Below are positions 1 to 6,078 of a DNA stretch of 8,521 nucleotides, one piece after another (position 1 is the stretch's first letter; the number at the start of each line of letters is the position of its first letter). The stretch comes from Gammaproteobacteria bacterium. Its GTDB lineage: Bacteria > Pseudomonadota > Gammaproteobacteria > Steroidobacterales > Steroidobacteraceae. A program made the translations under genes and the position numbers. The notes under the pieces were generated by a model. It did not search any database and was not told where the DNA came from. It was given only the letters and a program-made list of their open reading frames with translations. The stretch covers positions 1 through 8,521 of the forward strand of contig JASHUC010000347.1 in assembly GCA_030040235.1 (NCBI GenBank), read 5' to 3'.

Positions 1-3
1 GTT

Positions 4-297
4 ATGGCTAAAGCGTATTGGATTTCCGTATACCGTTCTGTACGCGACGAAAAGGCGCTCGAGGCGTATGCGAAGCTCGCGGGGCCGGCCCTCTTGGCGG
101 CAGGCGGCCGTTTCTTAGCCCGTGGCCTACCGGCGCGCTTCTATGAAAGTGGCGTCAATCAGCGCACTGTCCTCATCGAGTTCGAGAGCGTCGCGAAAGC
201 GGTCGCGGCGCACGACAGTCCCGGGTATCAGCAAGCTCTGCGGGCGCTCGGAAACGGCGTCGACCGCGACATGCGCATCATCGAAGGCGCCGAGTGA
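4..297 (+). CDS. DUF1330 family protein
   Basis: A 97-residue protein that looks like a member of the DUF1330 family: small, cytoplasmic, dimeric alpha/beta-barrel proteins of unknown function. The family features visible are YWISVYRSV near the N terminus, a central strand ending in RFLARG, the VLIEFES strand at about 56-62, then an A-AHDSPGYQQA helix and a C-terminal MRIIEG strand. The length is typical of a single-domain member. The ATG lies three bases from the window edge, so its ribosome binding site cannot be seen. Its TGA overlaps by one base the ATG of the cupin gene, which suggests translational coupling and a shared transcript. No catalytic residues can be assigned. Family membership is fairly sure; the function is unknown. 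Confidence 0.85.
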   Translation: MAKAYWISVYRSVRDEKALEAYAKLAGPALLAAGGRFLARGLPARFYESGVNQRTVLIEFESVAKAVAAHDSPGYQQALRALGNGVDRDMRIIEGAE

Positions 298-692
298 TGC
301 CGGACGAAGTCTCCAAAGCCGGTAGTCCGTATCCGTACGCGACGTACCTTGATATCAAGTTTCCGGCTCTCGCGGTCGTTGACGTCCCCCGGCTCATCAG
401 CGAGTGTAGGGAGAAGTGGTACAACCAGACGCTTTGCAAGGTCAATGATTCAGTCGTTCGTCTCGGCGTGATGCAAGGCGAGTATCACTGGCACCGGCAT
501 GACAACGATGATGAATTCTTCTTCGTGCTCGAGGGGCATTTCATCATTGATCTCGAAGAGCGGTCCGTCGGGCTGGGCCCCAGGGAGGGCTTCGTGGTCC
601 CGAAGGGGGTGCGCCATCGGACGAGGGCTCCAGATCGCGCGGTTGTCCTCATGCTCGAGACGGCGGCCATAGTTCCGACCGGAGACGCCTGA
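297..692 (+). CDS. Small single-domain cupin protein
   Basis: A 131-residue single-domain cupin (small beta-barrel, usually metal-binding). Cupin motif 1 is visible at about 61-80: H66-x-H68, four residues, E73, six residues, G80, with an additional H64. Motif 2 is at about 98-107, with PKGVRH giving the fourth expected ligand, H107. The complete 3-His/1-Glu set suggests a functional metal site, but the substrate cannot be read from sequence. The ATG at 297 was chosen because it overlaps the preceding TGA (TGATG). A GTG one codon earlier (294) is also possible. Pairing with a DUF1330 gene suggests a small metabolic operon; this is inference. Similar stand-alone cupins are often annotated only as cupin domain-containing protein. 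Confidence 0.88.
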   Translation: MPDEVSKAGSPYPYATYLDIKFPALAVVDVPRLISECREKWYNQTLCKVNDSVVRLGVMQGEYHWHRHDNDDEFFFVLEGHFIIDLEERSVGLGPREGFVVPKGVRHRTRAPDRAVVLMLETAAIVPTGDA

Positions 693-779
693 CGTTGCGT
701 CGCGACGTTTATCGTTGGGCGCCATGGCGTTGTCGGCGTCTTTGGCCGTTCAGCATGTCGACACGTCTAATGGGGATCT

Positions 780-785
780 AGGGGA
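780..785 (+). promoter_or_regulatory. Shine-Dalgarno site that decides the methyltransferase start
   Basis: AGGGGA ends four bases before the ATG at 790. The upstream in-frame starts (TTG 715, ATG 724) have no comparable purine tract before them, and the extra 25 residues they would add are polar and unlike the family. This favours 790 as the start. Confidence 0.5.
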
Positions 786-789
786 CGCC

Positions 790-1383
790 ATGCAACTGCG
801 GGACGTCGCGATCTACGGTGTACATGCAGCCTTCTGGGGAGCTTTCGGCATCACTCAGCGATTCGTTGGCGTCGGGCGCGCCGTCAAAGAGCCGGCGGTG
901 GCCGTGGCCGTGACGCATACGGCCCCGTATTCGCGACTCGTCCTGGGCGTCCACTTCGTGGCCTTTGGCGTCATGTACGCTGGCATAGGGGGTGCGGTGT
1001 TTGCGGGCAGCGTGCCGGCTTGGTTCCCAGGTCAACGGCTTGCCGGCACGGCGGTCATGGCCCTTGGCGCTTGGCTCATGTGCTGGTCGCTCGTGTACTT
1101 CCGCTCCTGGAGATTTCGGGCCCAGCTGGATGCCGGCCACGAACTCGCCACTGGCGGGCCCTACGCCTTGGTGCGGCATCCGATCTATGCGGGCATGAAC
1201 CTCCTGGCTCTCGGCACCGCCGTGTGGGTCCCGACGCTACTGACCTGGGTTGCCGTCGCGCTGATGTTCATTGGGAGCGATCTGCGGTGTCGGACGGAGG
1301 AGCGCATGCTCGCACAAGCATTCGGTGAGCAATATCGCGCGTATTGCGCACGAACGCGGCGATTCGTCCCTGGTCTGTACTGA
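790..1383 (+). CDS. Isoprenylcysteine carboxyl methyltransferase (ICMT)-family membrane protein
   Basis: A 197-residue integral membrane protein resembling the ICMT/phospholipid methyltransferase superfamily, which transfers methyl groups from SAM to lipid-like or small substrates at the membrane. Hydrophobic segments lie at about 48-72, 84-104 and 135-162. The C-terminal signature is clear: a helix leading to H117, then TGGPYALVRHPIYAG at about 121-135 (the G-P-Y...R-H-P-x-Y-x-G SAM-binding motif), E170-E171, and FGEQYRAYCARTRRFVP at about 178-194. Start 790 was chosen for its AGGGGA site; starts at 724 or 715 would add 22 or 25 residues. The gene follows the cupin gene after a 97-base gap and precedes lspA by 137 bases, so it may be a separate transcript. 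The bacterial substrate of such proteins is generally unknown. Confidence 0.82.
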   Translation: MQLRDVAIYGVHAAFWGAFGITQRFVGVGRAVKEPAVAVAVTHTAPYSRLVLGVHFVAFGVMYAGIGGAVFAGSVPAWFPGQRLAGTAVMALGAWLMCWSLVYFRSWRFRAQLDAGHELATGGPYALVRHPIYAGMNLLALGTAVWVPTLLTWVAVALMFIGSDLRCRTEERMLAQAFGEQYRAYCARTRRFVPGLY

Positions 1384-1520
1384 GCTGCACCGACGAGCTT
1401 GCGTTTACGCCCGGGACGGTGTGCGATGCAGAGATCGCGGATTGGACGGCACGACGGTAGTGCATGGCTGGCGAGGCCCGTTGAGGTGGGCTGCCTGACT
1501 TTCCTTCATGCGGACTCCCC

Positions 1521-2024
1521 ATGCGCATCCTGAGCCACGCGGCCCTGGTCGCCGTGATCATGATCGGCTGCGTCGGGTGTGATCAGGTGTCGAAGGCCTT
1601 TGTGCGGGCATATGTTCCGGTGGGTCAGGTCTACACGTACCTGGGTGGTATCGTTCGTATCCAGCATGCCGAAAACCCGGGAGCGTTTCTCAGCCTCGGT
1701 GAGTCCTTGTCGCGCGGGATCCGTGATTTCGCCTTTGAGATCGGTGTCGGAGCGGTGGTCCTGGGACTGATGCTGTGGGCCGTTTTCGGGCGCCGATTGA
1801 GTGTCGCGCACCGATTGTGCCTCGCTGCAATCGCAGCCGGCGGTACCGGAAATCTCGTGGATCGGGTCCTTCATGGCGGCTCGGTGACGGACTTCCTGTA
1901 CCTCGGCGTGGGACCCGTACACACCGGCATATTCAACATCGCAGATCTGATTCTCTTTCTCGCCCTGATCGCTCTGCTGTTCGAGCGGTCGCTGGTATCG
2001 GCTCTCTCGAATCAGAGCACGTGA
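1521..2024 (+). CDS. lspA: Lipoprotein signal peptidase (signal peptidase II)
   Basis: A 167-residue inner-membrane aspartic protease that removes the signal peptide from diacylglyceryl-modified prolipoproteins. The length is normal for LspA. Hallmarks are D21 after the first membrane helix, ENPGAF (51-56), GGTGNLVDR (107-115), SVTDF (121-125) and FNIAD (138-142). By comparison with known LspA proteins, the catalytic pair should be D124 and D142, with D114 also conserved. Four hydrophobic helices can be made out (about 5-20, 70-90, 97-110, 138-155). The ATG lacks a strong Shine-Dalgarno site. The usual neighbours ileS and ispH are absent; instead an exported protein of unknown function overlaps its end by four bases (GTGA). 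It could be the housekeeping enzyme or a second, accessory copy. Confidence 0.93.
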   Translation: MRILSHAALVAVIMIGCVGCDQVSKAFVRAYVPVGQVYTYLGGIVRIQHAENPGAFLSLGESLSRGIRDFAFEIGVGAVVLGLMLWAVFGRRLSVAHRLCLAAIAAGGTGNLVDRVLHGGSVTDFLYLGVGPVHTGIFNIADLILFLALIALLFERSLVSALSNQST

Positions 2025-2446
2025 AGGTCATCGCCACAGCCCTTCTCATCCTCACCGCAGTCTCCGCCGGTGCAGGCGATGCGCCTCACTGGGCCGAATA
2101 CTTCAAGGTGTTTGCCGATGTGAGGAACGAGACCGTGCAGTCGATCATCGAGCAAGCCGATGCTGCGCTCGCAGGCGTTGGCTTTCACCGCGATTCGACC
2201 GGTACCGGGTATCCCGGCAACGCGTTACCAGGAATTTTTGCTTCCTACAGCGCGAATGGCTCGGCCAAAGCGCAGATCCTGCAGGCATCCAGCCCCGAAT
2301 GCCTCGTCTTCTCGGCCACCAACTACGATCGAGCGAGCATGGGCCTCGTCGATCGAGCCGGCGCCGCGGTCGAGGCGCGATTCCGTGCAGCGTTTGGACC
2401 GAACGTGAAGTTCTATTCGGATGCGAAATGTTCGATCCCGCTCTGA
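2021..2446 (+). CDS. Exported protein of unknown function, coupled to lspA
   Basis: A 141-residue protein that I do not recognise. The GTG start at 2021 overlaps the lspA stop (GTGA), the usual arrangement for translational coupling. Starting there gives a clean Sec signal peptide: MK, a hydrophobic run to about residue 16, then SAGA before the predicted cleavage at about 19. The reading frame stays open upstream into lspA, but that part is arginine-rich and is a shadow. The mature part is about 120 residues with two cysteines (C94 and C137), which could form a disulfide in the periplasm. There is no lipobox cysteine, so it is not itself a substrate of signal peptidase II. The stop lies inside a 14-base tandem duplication. 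The convergent quinoprotein gene ends 32 bases downstream. Confidence 0.72.
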   Translation: MKVIATALLILTAVSAGAGDAPHWAEYFKVFADVRNETVQSIIEQADAALAGVGFHRDSTGTGYPGNALPGIFASYSANGSAKAQILQASSPECLVFSATNYDRASMGLVDRAGAAVEARFRAAFGPNVKFYSDAKCSIPL

Positions 2447-2466
2447 GAGGCGCGCTCTGAGCCGCG
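2439..2466 (+). repeat. 14-base tandem duplication across a stop codon
   Basis: Two adjacent 14-base units, 2439-2452 and 2453-2466, both beginning CGCTCTGAG and matching at 12 of 14 positions. The first copy holds the last codons and the TGA of the exported protein gene; the second lies just after the stop. It sits in the short gap between two converging genes. It looks like a slippage duplication rather than a functional site. Confidence 0.6.
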
Positions 2467-2478
2467 GGTGCCGGACGC

Positions 2479-4716
2479 TCAAGGCAAGCTGAGCGCGATG
2501 AGCTCCCCCGGTACGTCCTTCGCGCCGACGGCGACGACGATGTACTGACGGCCGTCGATCGCGTAGGTCATCGGCACGCCGGATTGATTGGCTGGAAGCG
2601 TGAGCTCGTGAACGATGGCGCCGGTCGCCTTGTCGTAGGCAAAGAATTTGTCCCCGCCGCCGCCGGCGCGATACAAGCCGCTGCCCTCGCCGGCGAACAG
2701 CAGGGTCTTCGTCACGAGCATACCCACCTGATCGAACGAGCCGGTGCGTGGCAGGACGATGCCGGCGAGTGCCGGATTGTGGCGTGCCCAATCCGGCGTG
2801 TCGGTGTTCGGAATCATCCAAACGTGCGCACCCGTGTTGAGGTTGATGGCCGTGATGCGGCCCCACGGCGGCTTGATGAGCGGCAGCCCGTCAGGACCGC
2901 CGAGTGAGCGGTGCGGAAAGCCCTCGCCGTAGGCGCCGATGTAGCGCAGCTTCGAGATCTTCGGATCTTCCCTGAGGCCGACCGGACACACCGACGAAAT
3001 GGAGCTGACGTACAGAATGCCGGTTTCCGGATCGACCGCGGCACCCTGCCAGTTGGCGCCGCCCGAAAGACACGGACGCAGGAGCGTCCCCAGGTGTGAT
3101 CCCTCGACGACCGAGGGAGGGACGTAGGGCGGACCGAAGCGATAGTGGCTCACGATCTCGAGCGCTTGCTGCTTCATCTCCGGTGTGAAGTTGATCAGAT
3201 CCTCGCGCCGGAGGCCCTGCGGCTCGAAGGGCGCGGGCTTGGTCGGAAAGGGCTGGGTTCGCGCGGTCTGCTCGCCCGGTACGTCGGTCTGCGGTACGCG
3301 CCGCTCCTTGATGGGCCAGACCGGCTTGCCGGTCACCCGATTGAAGACGAAGACCAGGCCCATCTTGGTCACCTGAACGACCACGGGGATCCTCTTCTTC
3401 GCAACCGTGATGTCGGCGAGCACCGGGGGTGCAGGTAGATCGTAGTCCCACAGATCGTGATGGATGATCTGGTAGTACCAGATGCGCTTCCCGGTCTTCG
3501 CATCGAGGCATACGAGCGAGTCGGCGAACAGGTTGTCGCCCTTGCGCTCGGCGCCGTAGAAATCCGAGTTGGGCGGCGCCACCGGCACGTAGATGAGCCC
3601 CCGTGCCACATCGGCGGAAAACGGCGTCCACGAGCCGGCATTTCCGCTGTAGCGCCAGCTGTCGTTGCGCCACGTACGCGTGCCGAATTCACCCGCCTGG
3701 GGAATGGTGTGGAAGGTCCACAGCAGTGCGCCCGTGCGGGCGTCGTAGCCACGAATCCATCCCGGCACCGCTGCTTTCGAAGCCGGAGCGGCACTCGCCG
3801 CGAACGCGGCGCCCACCACGACGACATCGCCGATGACCAGGGGCGGTGAGCTCGAGCCCGGCGGAGCCCGCGGCAGCTCGCTCACCCGCGGCAGCCCCGA
3901 TTCGAGGTCGACGGCGCCCTGCGTGCCGAACGTCGGGACCGGCCGGCCCGTGCGCGCATCGAGCGCGACGAGCCTGAAGCCCGGGGTGATCGTGAATATG
4001 CGGGTCGGCTCTCCCGCTATGGAGCTGCGCCAGAGCGCAACGCCGCGGCCGGAATTCCTTCGCGGCGCGTGTGCGCCGCGTGAGCCCTCATCCGGCCGGT
4101 ACAGCCAGAGCGTCTCGCCGGTCGTGCCATCGATCGCGACCACGTCCCGGCGCACACCCGCGCTCACGTAGAGCACGCCGTCCGCCATGAGAGGCGTGAC
4201 GCGAAAATAGAACTCCGGCGCCGGTCCGAAGTTGTCGGACTTCCAGCGCCACGCGATGCGCAGCTTCGCGACGTTGTCGCGATTGATCTGATCGAGCGGG
4301 GAGTAGCTGCTGCTGGCAAGGTCCCCGCGGTTGTGCAACCACTCCGTCAAGCTGTGCTGCGCGAGCTGTGCCCCCGCGCCCGTCTCGCCGGTCGGCCAGC
4401 CGTTCGCGCGGCGGATGTGGGCGATCGCTGCGGCGTAGTCGGACGGGCTCAAGGAGTTCGGATTCGTGGGCGGCATGGTTGCGCGAATGAACTGCGCGAG
4501 CGCCTCCGGTGGAAGGGGGCCCCAACGCCGCTGGAACGCGCTGCCGATCAACGGGGGGCCGGTTTCCCCGCCCCGCAGCTCCGCACCGTGGCACCCCGCG
4601 CAGGTGCGCAGGTACGCATCGTCCAGGTCGTCGGCATGGGCCTGGCCCGGGACCCGGACGAGCAGGGCAAGCGCGGCGCAAGCAATCGCGGGGGCTTTCC
4701 GGGGGACTCGGGGCAT
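2479..4716 (-). CDS. PQQ-dependent quinoprotein dehydrogenase with N-terminal cytochrome c domain
   Basis: A 745-residue periplasmic oxidoreductase that should oxidise an alcohol or sugar using pyrroloquinoline quinone (PQQ) and pass electrons to its own heme. The start at 4716 gives a Sec signal peptide ending GQAHA at about 29; a GTG at 4749 would add 11 residues. The cytochrome c domain (about 30-110) has CAGCH at 39-43 and a candidate Met ligand in TMPP (M81). The rest is a beta-propeller with repeated W-motif strands such as DGTTGETLW, DARTGALLW and DAKTGKRIW. HHDLWDYDLP followed by TKMGLVFVFN resembles membrane glucose dehydrogenase: D424 and K451 have the same 27-residue spacing as D466 and K493 of E. 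coli Gcd, as I recall it. The five membrane helices of Gcd are absent. No PQQ synthesis genes are in the window. The substrate is unknown. Confidence 0.9.
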   Translation of the reverse strand: MPRVPRKAPAIACAALALLVRVPGQAHADDLDDAYLRTCAGCHGAELRGGETGPPLIGSAFQRRWGPLPPEALAQFIRATMPPTNPNSLSPSDYAAAIAHIRRANGWPTGETGAGAQLAQHSLTEWLHNRGDLASSSYSPLDQINRDNVAKLRIAWRWKSDNFGPAPEFYFRVTPLMADGVLYVSAGVRRDVVAIDGTTGETLWLYRPDEGSRGAHAPRRNSGRGVALWRSSIAGEPTRIFTITPGFRLVALDARTGRPVPTFGTQGAVDLESGLPRVSELPRAPPGSSSPPLVIGDVVVVGAAFAASAAPASKAAVPGWIRGYDARTGALLWTFHTIPQAGEFGTRTWRNDSWRYSGNAGSWTPFSADVARGLIYVPVAPPNSDFYGAERKGDNLFADSLVCLDAKTGKRIWYYQIIHHDLWDYDLPAPPVLADITVAKKRIPVVVQVTKMGLVFVFNRVTGKPVWPIKERRVPQTDVPGEQTARTQPFPTKPAPFEPQGLRREDLINFTPEMKQQALEIVSHYRFGPPYVPPSVVEGSHLGTLLRPCLSGGANWQGAAVDPETGILYVSSISSVCPVGLREDPKISKLRYIGAYGEGFPHRSLGGPDGLPLIKPPWGRITAINLNTGAHVWMIPNTDTPDWARHNPALAGIVLPRTGSFDQVGMLVTKTLLFAGEGSGLYRAGGGGDKFFAYDKATGAIVHELTLPANQSGVPMTYAIDGRQYIVVAVGAKDVPGELIALSLP

Positions 4717-4725
4717 CGCACTGCG

Positions 4726-4731
4726 ATCATA
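4726..4731 (-). promoter_or_regulatory. Candidate -10 box of the quinoprotein gene
   Basis: On the minus strand this reads TATGAT, one base from the sigma-70 -10 consensus, in an otherwise GC-rich gap. It lies about 9 bases before the ATG at 4716, so a transcript from it would have almost no leader. No convincing -35 element is seen, and there is no clear Shine-Dalgarno site before that ATG. It may be chance. Confidence 0.25.
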
Positions 4732-4801
4732 CACTGTGAAATCGATCACGAACTGCTCCGGCGGGCGGTTCGATCCGCTGGCGGATCCGGCCTCGCGCCG
4801 T

Positions 4802-4815
4802 CCCGGCCTGCCGGG
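4802..4815. repeat. Short GC-rich inverted repeat between divergent genes
   Basis: CCCGGC and GCCGGG separated by two bases make a 6-bp perfect inverted repeat. As a two-base loop is too tight, about five pairs would form. It is one of two such elements in the gap between the quinoprotein and cyclase genes. Confidence 0.4.
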
Positions 4816-4833
4816 CGCTGTGACACCGGTCGT

Positions 4834-4853
4834 CGGCCCGCACGAGCGGGCCG
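4834..4853. promoter_or_regulatory. Perfect 8-bp inverted repeat upstream of the diguanylate cyclase
   Basis: CGGCCCGC and GCGGGCCG flank the four bases ACGA, giving a perfect 8-bp stem. It ends 15 bases before the cyclase ATG at 4869. No run of T follows, so it is not a standard intrinsic terminator. It could be an operator for a dimeric regulator or a hairpin at the start of the cyclase message that limits translation. The role is inferred from position only; if translation starts at 4971 instead, it lies further upstream. Confidence 0.45.
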
Positions 4854-4868
4854 GGCGACAATATCCGG

Positions 4869-6023
4869 ATGGGAGCGCACGGGCAGACGACGGTCATTCG
4901 ACGCGTCCTCGAGCGACGAGCCGAAAAGGCCCGTCCGGGCGCGGAAGGCACCACGGCGACGATCGCCGTGATGGTGCGGGTTCTGCCTCCGCCGAAGGCG
5001 CTCCTCTTCTTCACCGACCCCGTGCTTCGGGAACAGATGGAAGGGCATGTCACGCCCGATGTGCTCGAGGTGCAGTCGATCGCGGATGAGCATGAGGCGC
5101 TGCGGCAGTTCACTGCGGAGTTTCGTCCCGTCGTGCTCACCGACAGCCTGGAGCTCATCCGAAAGCTGCGGGCGCGAGCCAGCCGTGCGCCATTCGTCGT
5201 CTGCGTGACCGAGCTCGACGATTCTGCCGAGCGCGAGGCGGCGCTCCTCGCAGGAGCGGACGAGTGCGTGGGGCGAAGGGCGAGCGAGCGTGAGCTGGAT
5301 GCGCGCATCGGGGCTGCGCGCCGGATCGCCGATCTCGAGACGGTGCTGCGTGTGACGATGGAGGAGAATCGCAAGCTCTCCGCGGTCGATGATCTCACGG
5401 GCACGGCGAGCCGGCGATTCTTCGGCAAGCACTTTCCGCGCGAGGTCGAGCGGGCTGCCCGGTACGGGCGCGCGCTGTCGCTCATCCTTTGCGATATCGA
5501 TCACTTCAAGCACATCAACGATACGCTCGGCCATCCGGCCGGTGATCAGATCCTCAGGCAGTTCGGTCAGCGCCTGCAGCAGGTTCTGCGGCGTGGCGTG
5601 GATTGGGTTGCCCGAATCGGCGGCGAGGAGTTCGCGATCGTGCTGCCGGAATCGGCCTACGAGGCTGCAATGGATGTGAACCGCAAGCTCCGCGCCGCGG
5701 TGGCGCAGAACGCCTTCAAGCTCGGCACCAAGACCATTCAGGTGACTGCGAGCTTCGGGTTGTGCGGTGTGGATCGTGTTCCGGTCGGTGAGCGGCGGCT
5801 CGCCGAGCGCATCCTCAAGATCGCCGATCAGGCGCTATACCGCAGCAAGAAGGAAGGTCGCAACCGCGTGACTGCGACGCTGCTCGGGGCGCGCACCAGC
5901 GACCCGGAGGGCTCCTCGCAGCGTGCGGCTGCGAGCGATACGCCCCGTCCGCACGAGGCGGCGAGCACCGAGGATGCAGCGCTGCGCGATCCGACCCGGG
6001 TCTTTCGCCTGAATCGCTCCTGA
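4869..6023 (+). CDS. Diguanylate cyclase with degenerate receiver domain and GGEEF
   Basis: A 384-residue protein predicted to make cyclic di-GMP from two GTP. Residues about 42-153 look like a response-regulator receiver: D92 sits at the phospho-acceptor place and T114 on strand 4, but the usual acidic pair after strand 1 is reduced to TDP (D50) and the conserved Lys is replaced in GRRAS (136-137). A linker helix (about 154-170) leads to the GGDEF domain (about 171-336): DDLTGTASRRFF, metal-binding D209 in CDIDHFKHIND, GGEEF at 251-255, and SKKEGRNRV near the end. The inhibitory site RxxD is intact at R242-D245, five residues before GGEEF, so product inhibition is expected. The C-terminal 45 residues are a disordered tail. 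The start is unsure: 4869 lacks a good ribosome site, and the ATG at 4971 (M35) just before the receiver is an alternative. Confidence 0.93.
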   Translation: MGAHGQTTVIRRVLERRAEKARPGAEGTTATIAVMVRVLPPPKALLFFTDPVLREQMEGHVTPDVLEVQSIADEHEALRQFTAEFRPVVLTDSLELIRKLRARASRAPFVVCVTELDDSAEREAALLAGADECVGRRASERELDARIGAARRIADLETVLRVTMEENRKLSAVDDLTGTASRRFFGKHFPREVERAARYGRALSLILCDIDHFKHINDTLGHPAGDQILRQFGQRLQQVLRRGVDWVARIGGEEFAIVLPESAYEAAMDVNRKLRAAVAQNAFKLGTKTIQVTASFGLCGVDRVPVGERRLAERILKIADQALYRSKKEGRNRVTATLLGARTSDPEGSSQRAAASDTPRPHEAASTEDAALRDPTRVFRLNRS

Positions 6024-6044
6024 GCGCCCCGCACCGATCCGCTT

Positions 6045-6050
6045 CATAAT
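6045..6050 (+). promoter_or_regulatory. Candidate -10 box for the NTF2-like gene
   Basis: CATAAT lies 28 bases before the ATG at 6079 in a 55-base gap that follows the cyclase stop. It differs from TATAAT by one base and stands out in GC-rich sequence. No good -35 hexamer is found 16-18 bases upstream, so the call is weak. If real, the gene is transcribed apart from the cyclase. Confidence 0.3.
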
Positions 6051-6078
6051 ACAGCGGGCCAACTCGCCGGAGGACCTC

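Noticed and set aside
687..720. Possible integron attC site after the cupin gene (GCCTGAC ... GTTGGGC)
   Set aside because: The ends resemble attC boxes with wobble pairing, and small cupin and DUF1330 genes fit cassette content. However, the span is only 34 bases, shorter than known attC sites, the inner arms are missing, and no comparable site flanks the other genes.
1775..2020. Upstream extension of the exported-protein reading frame inside lspA
   Set aside because: It is an arginine/proline-rich out-of-frame reading of lspA. The GTG at 2021 gives a proper signal peptide and the usual stop/start overlap.
2021..2446. Idea that the exported protein is a lipoprotein substrate of the adjacent LspA
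   Set aside because: There is no cysteine at or near the signal peptide cleavage site; the only cysteines are at 94 and 137.
2225..2866. Minus-strand open frame overlapping the exported-protein gene and the end of the quinoprotein gene
   Set aside because: It is an arginine-rich frame caused by high GC, out of phase with the quinoprotein and without a recognisable domain.
4333..4971. Plus-strand open frame antisense to the quinoprotein N terminus
   Set aside because: Low-complexity Arg/Gly/Ala composition with no domain, covering a clearly coding cytochrome c region on the other strand.
4746..5534. Long minus-strand open frames opposite the diguanylate cyclase
   Set aside because: The cyclase on the plus strand has all GGDEF motifs; the opposite frames have biased composition and no motif.
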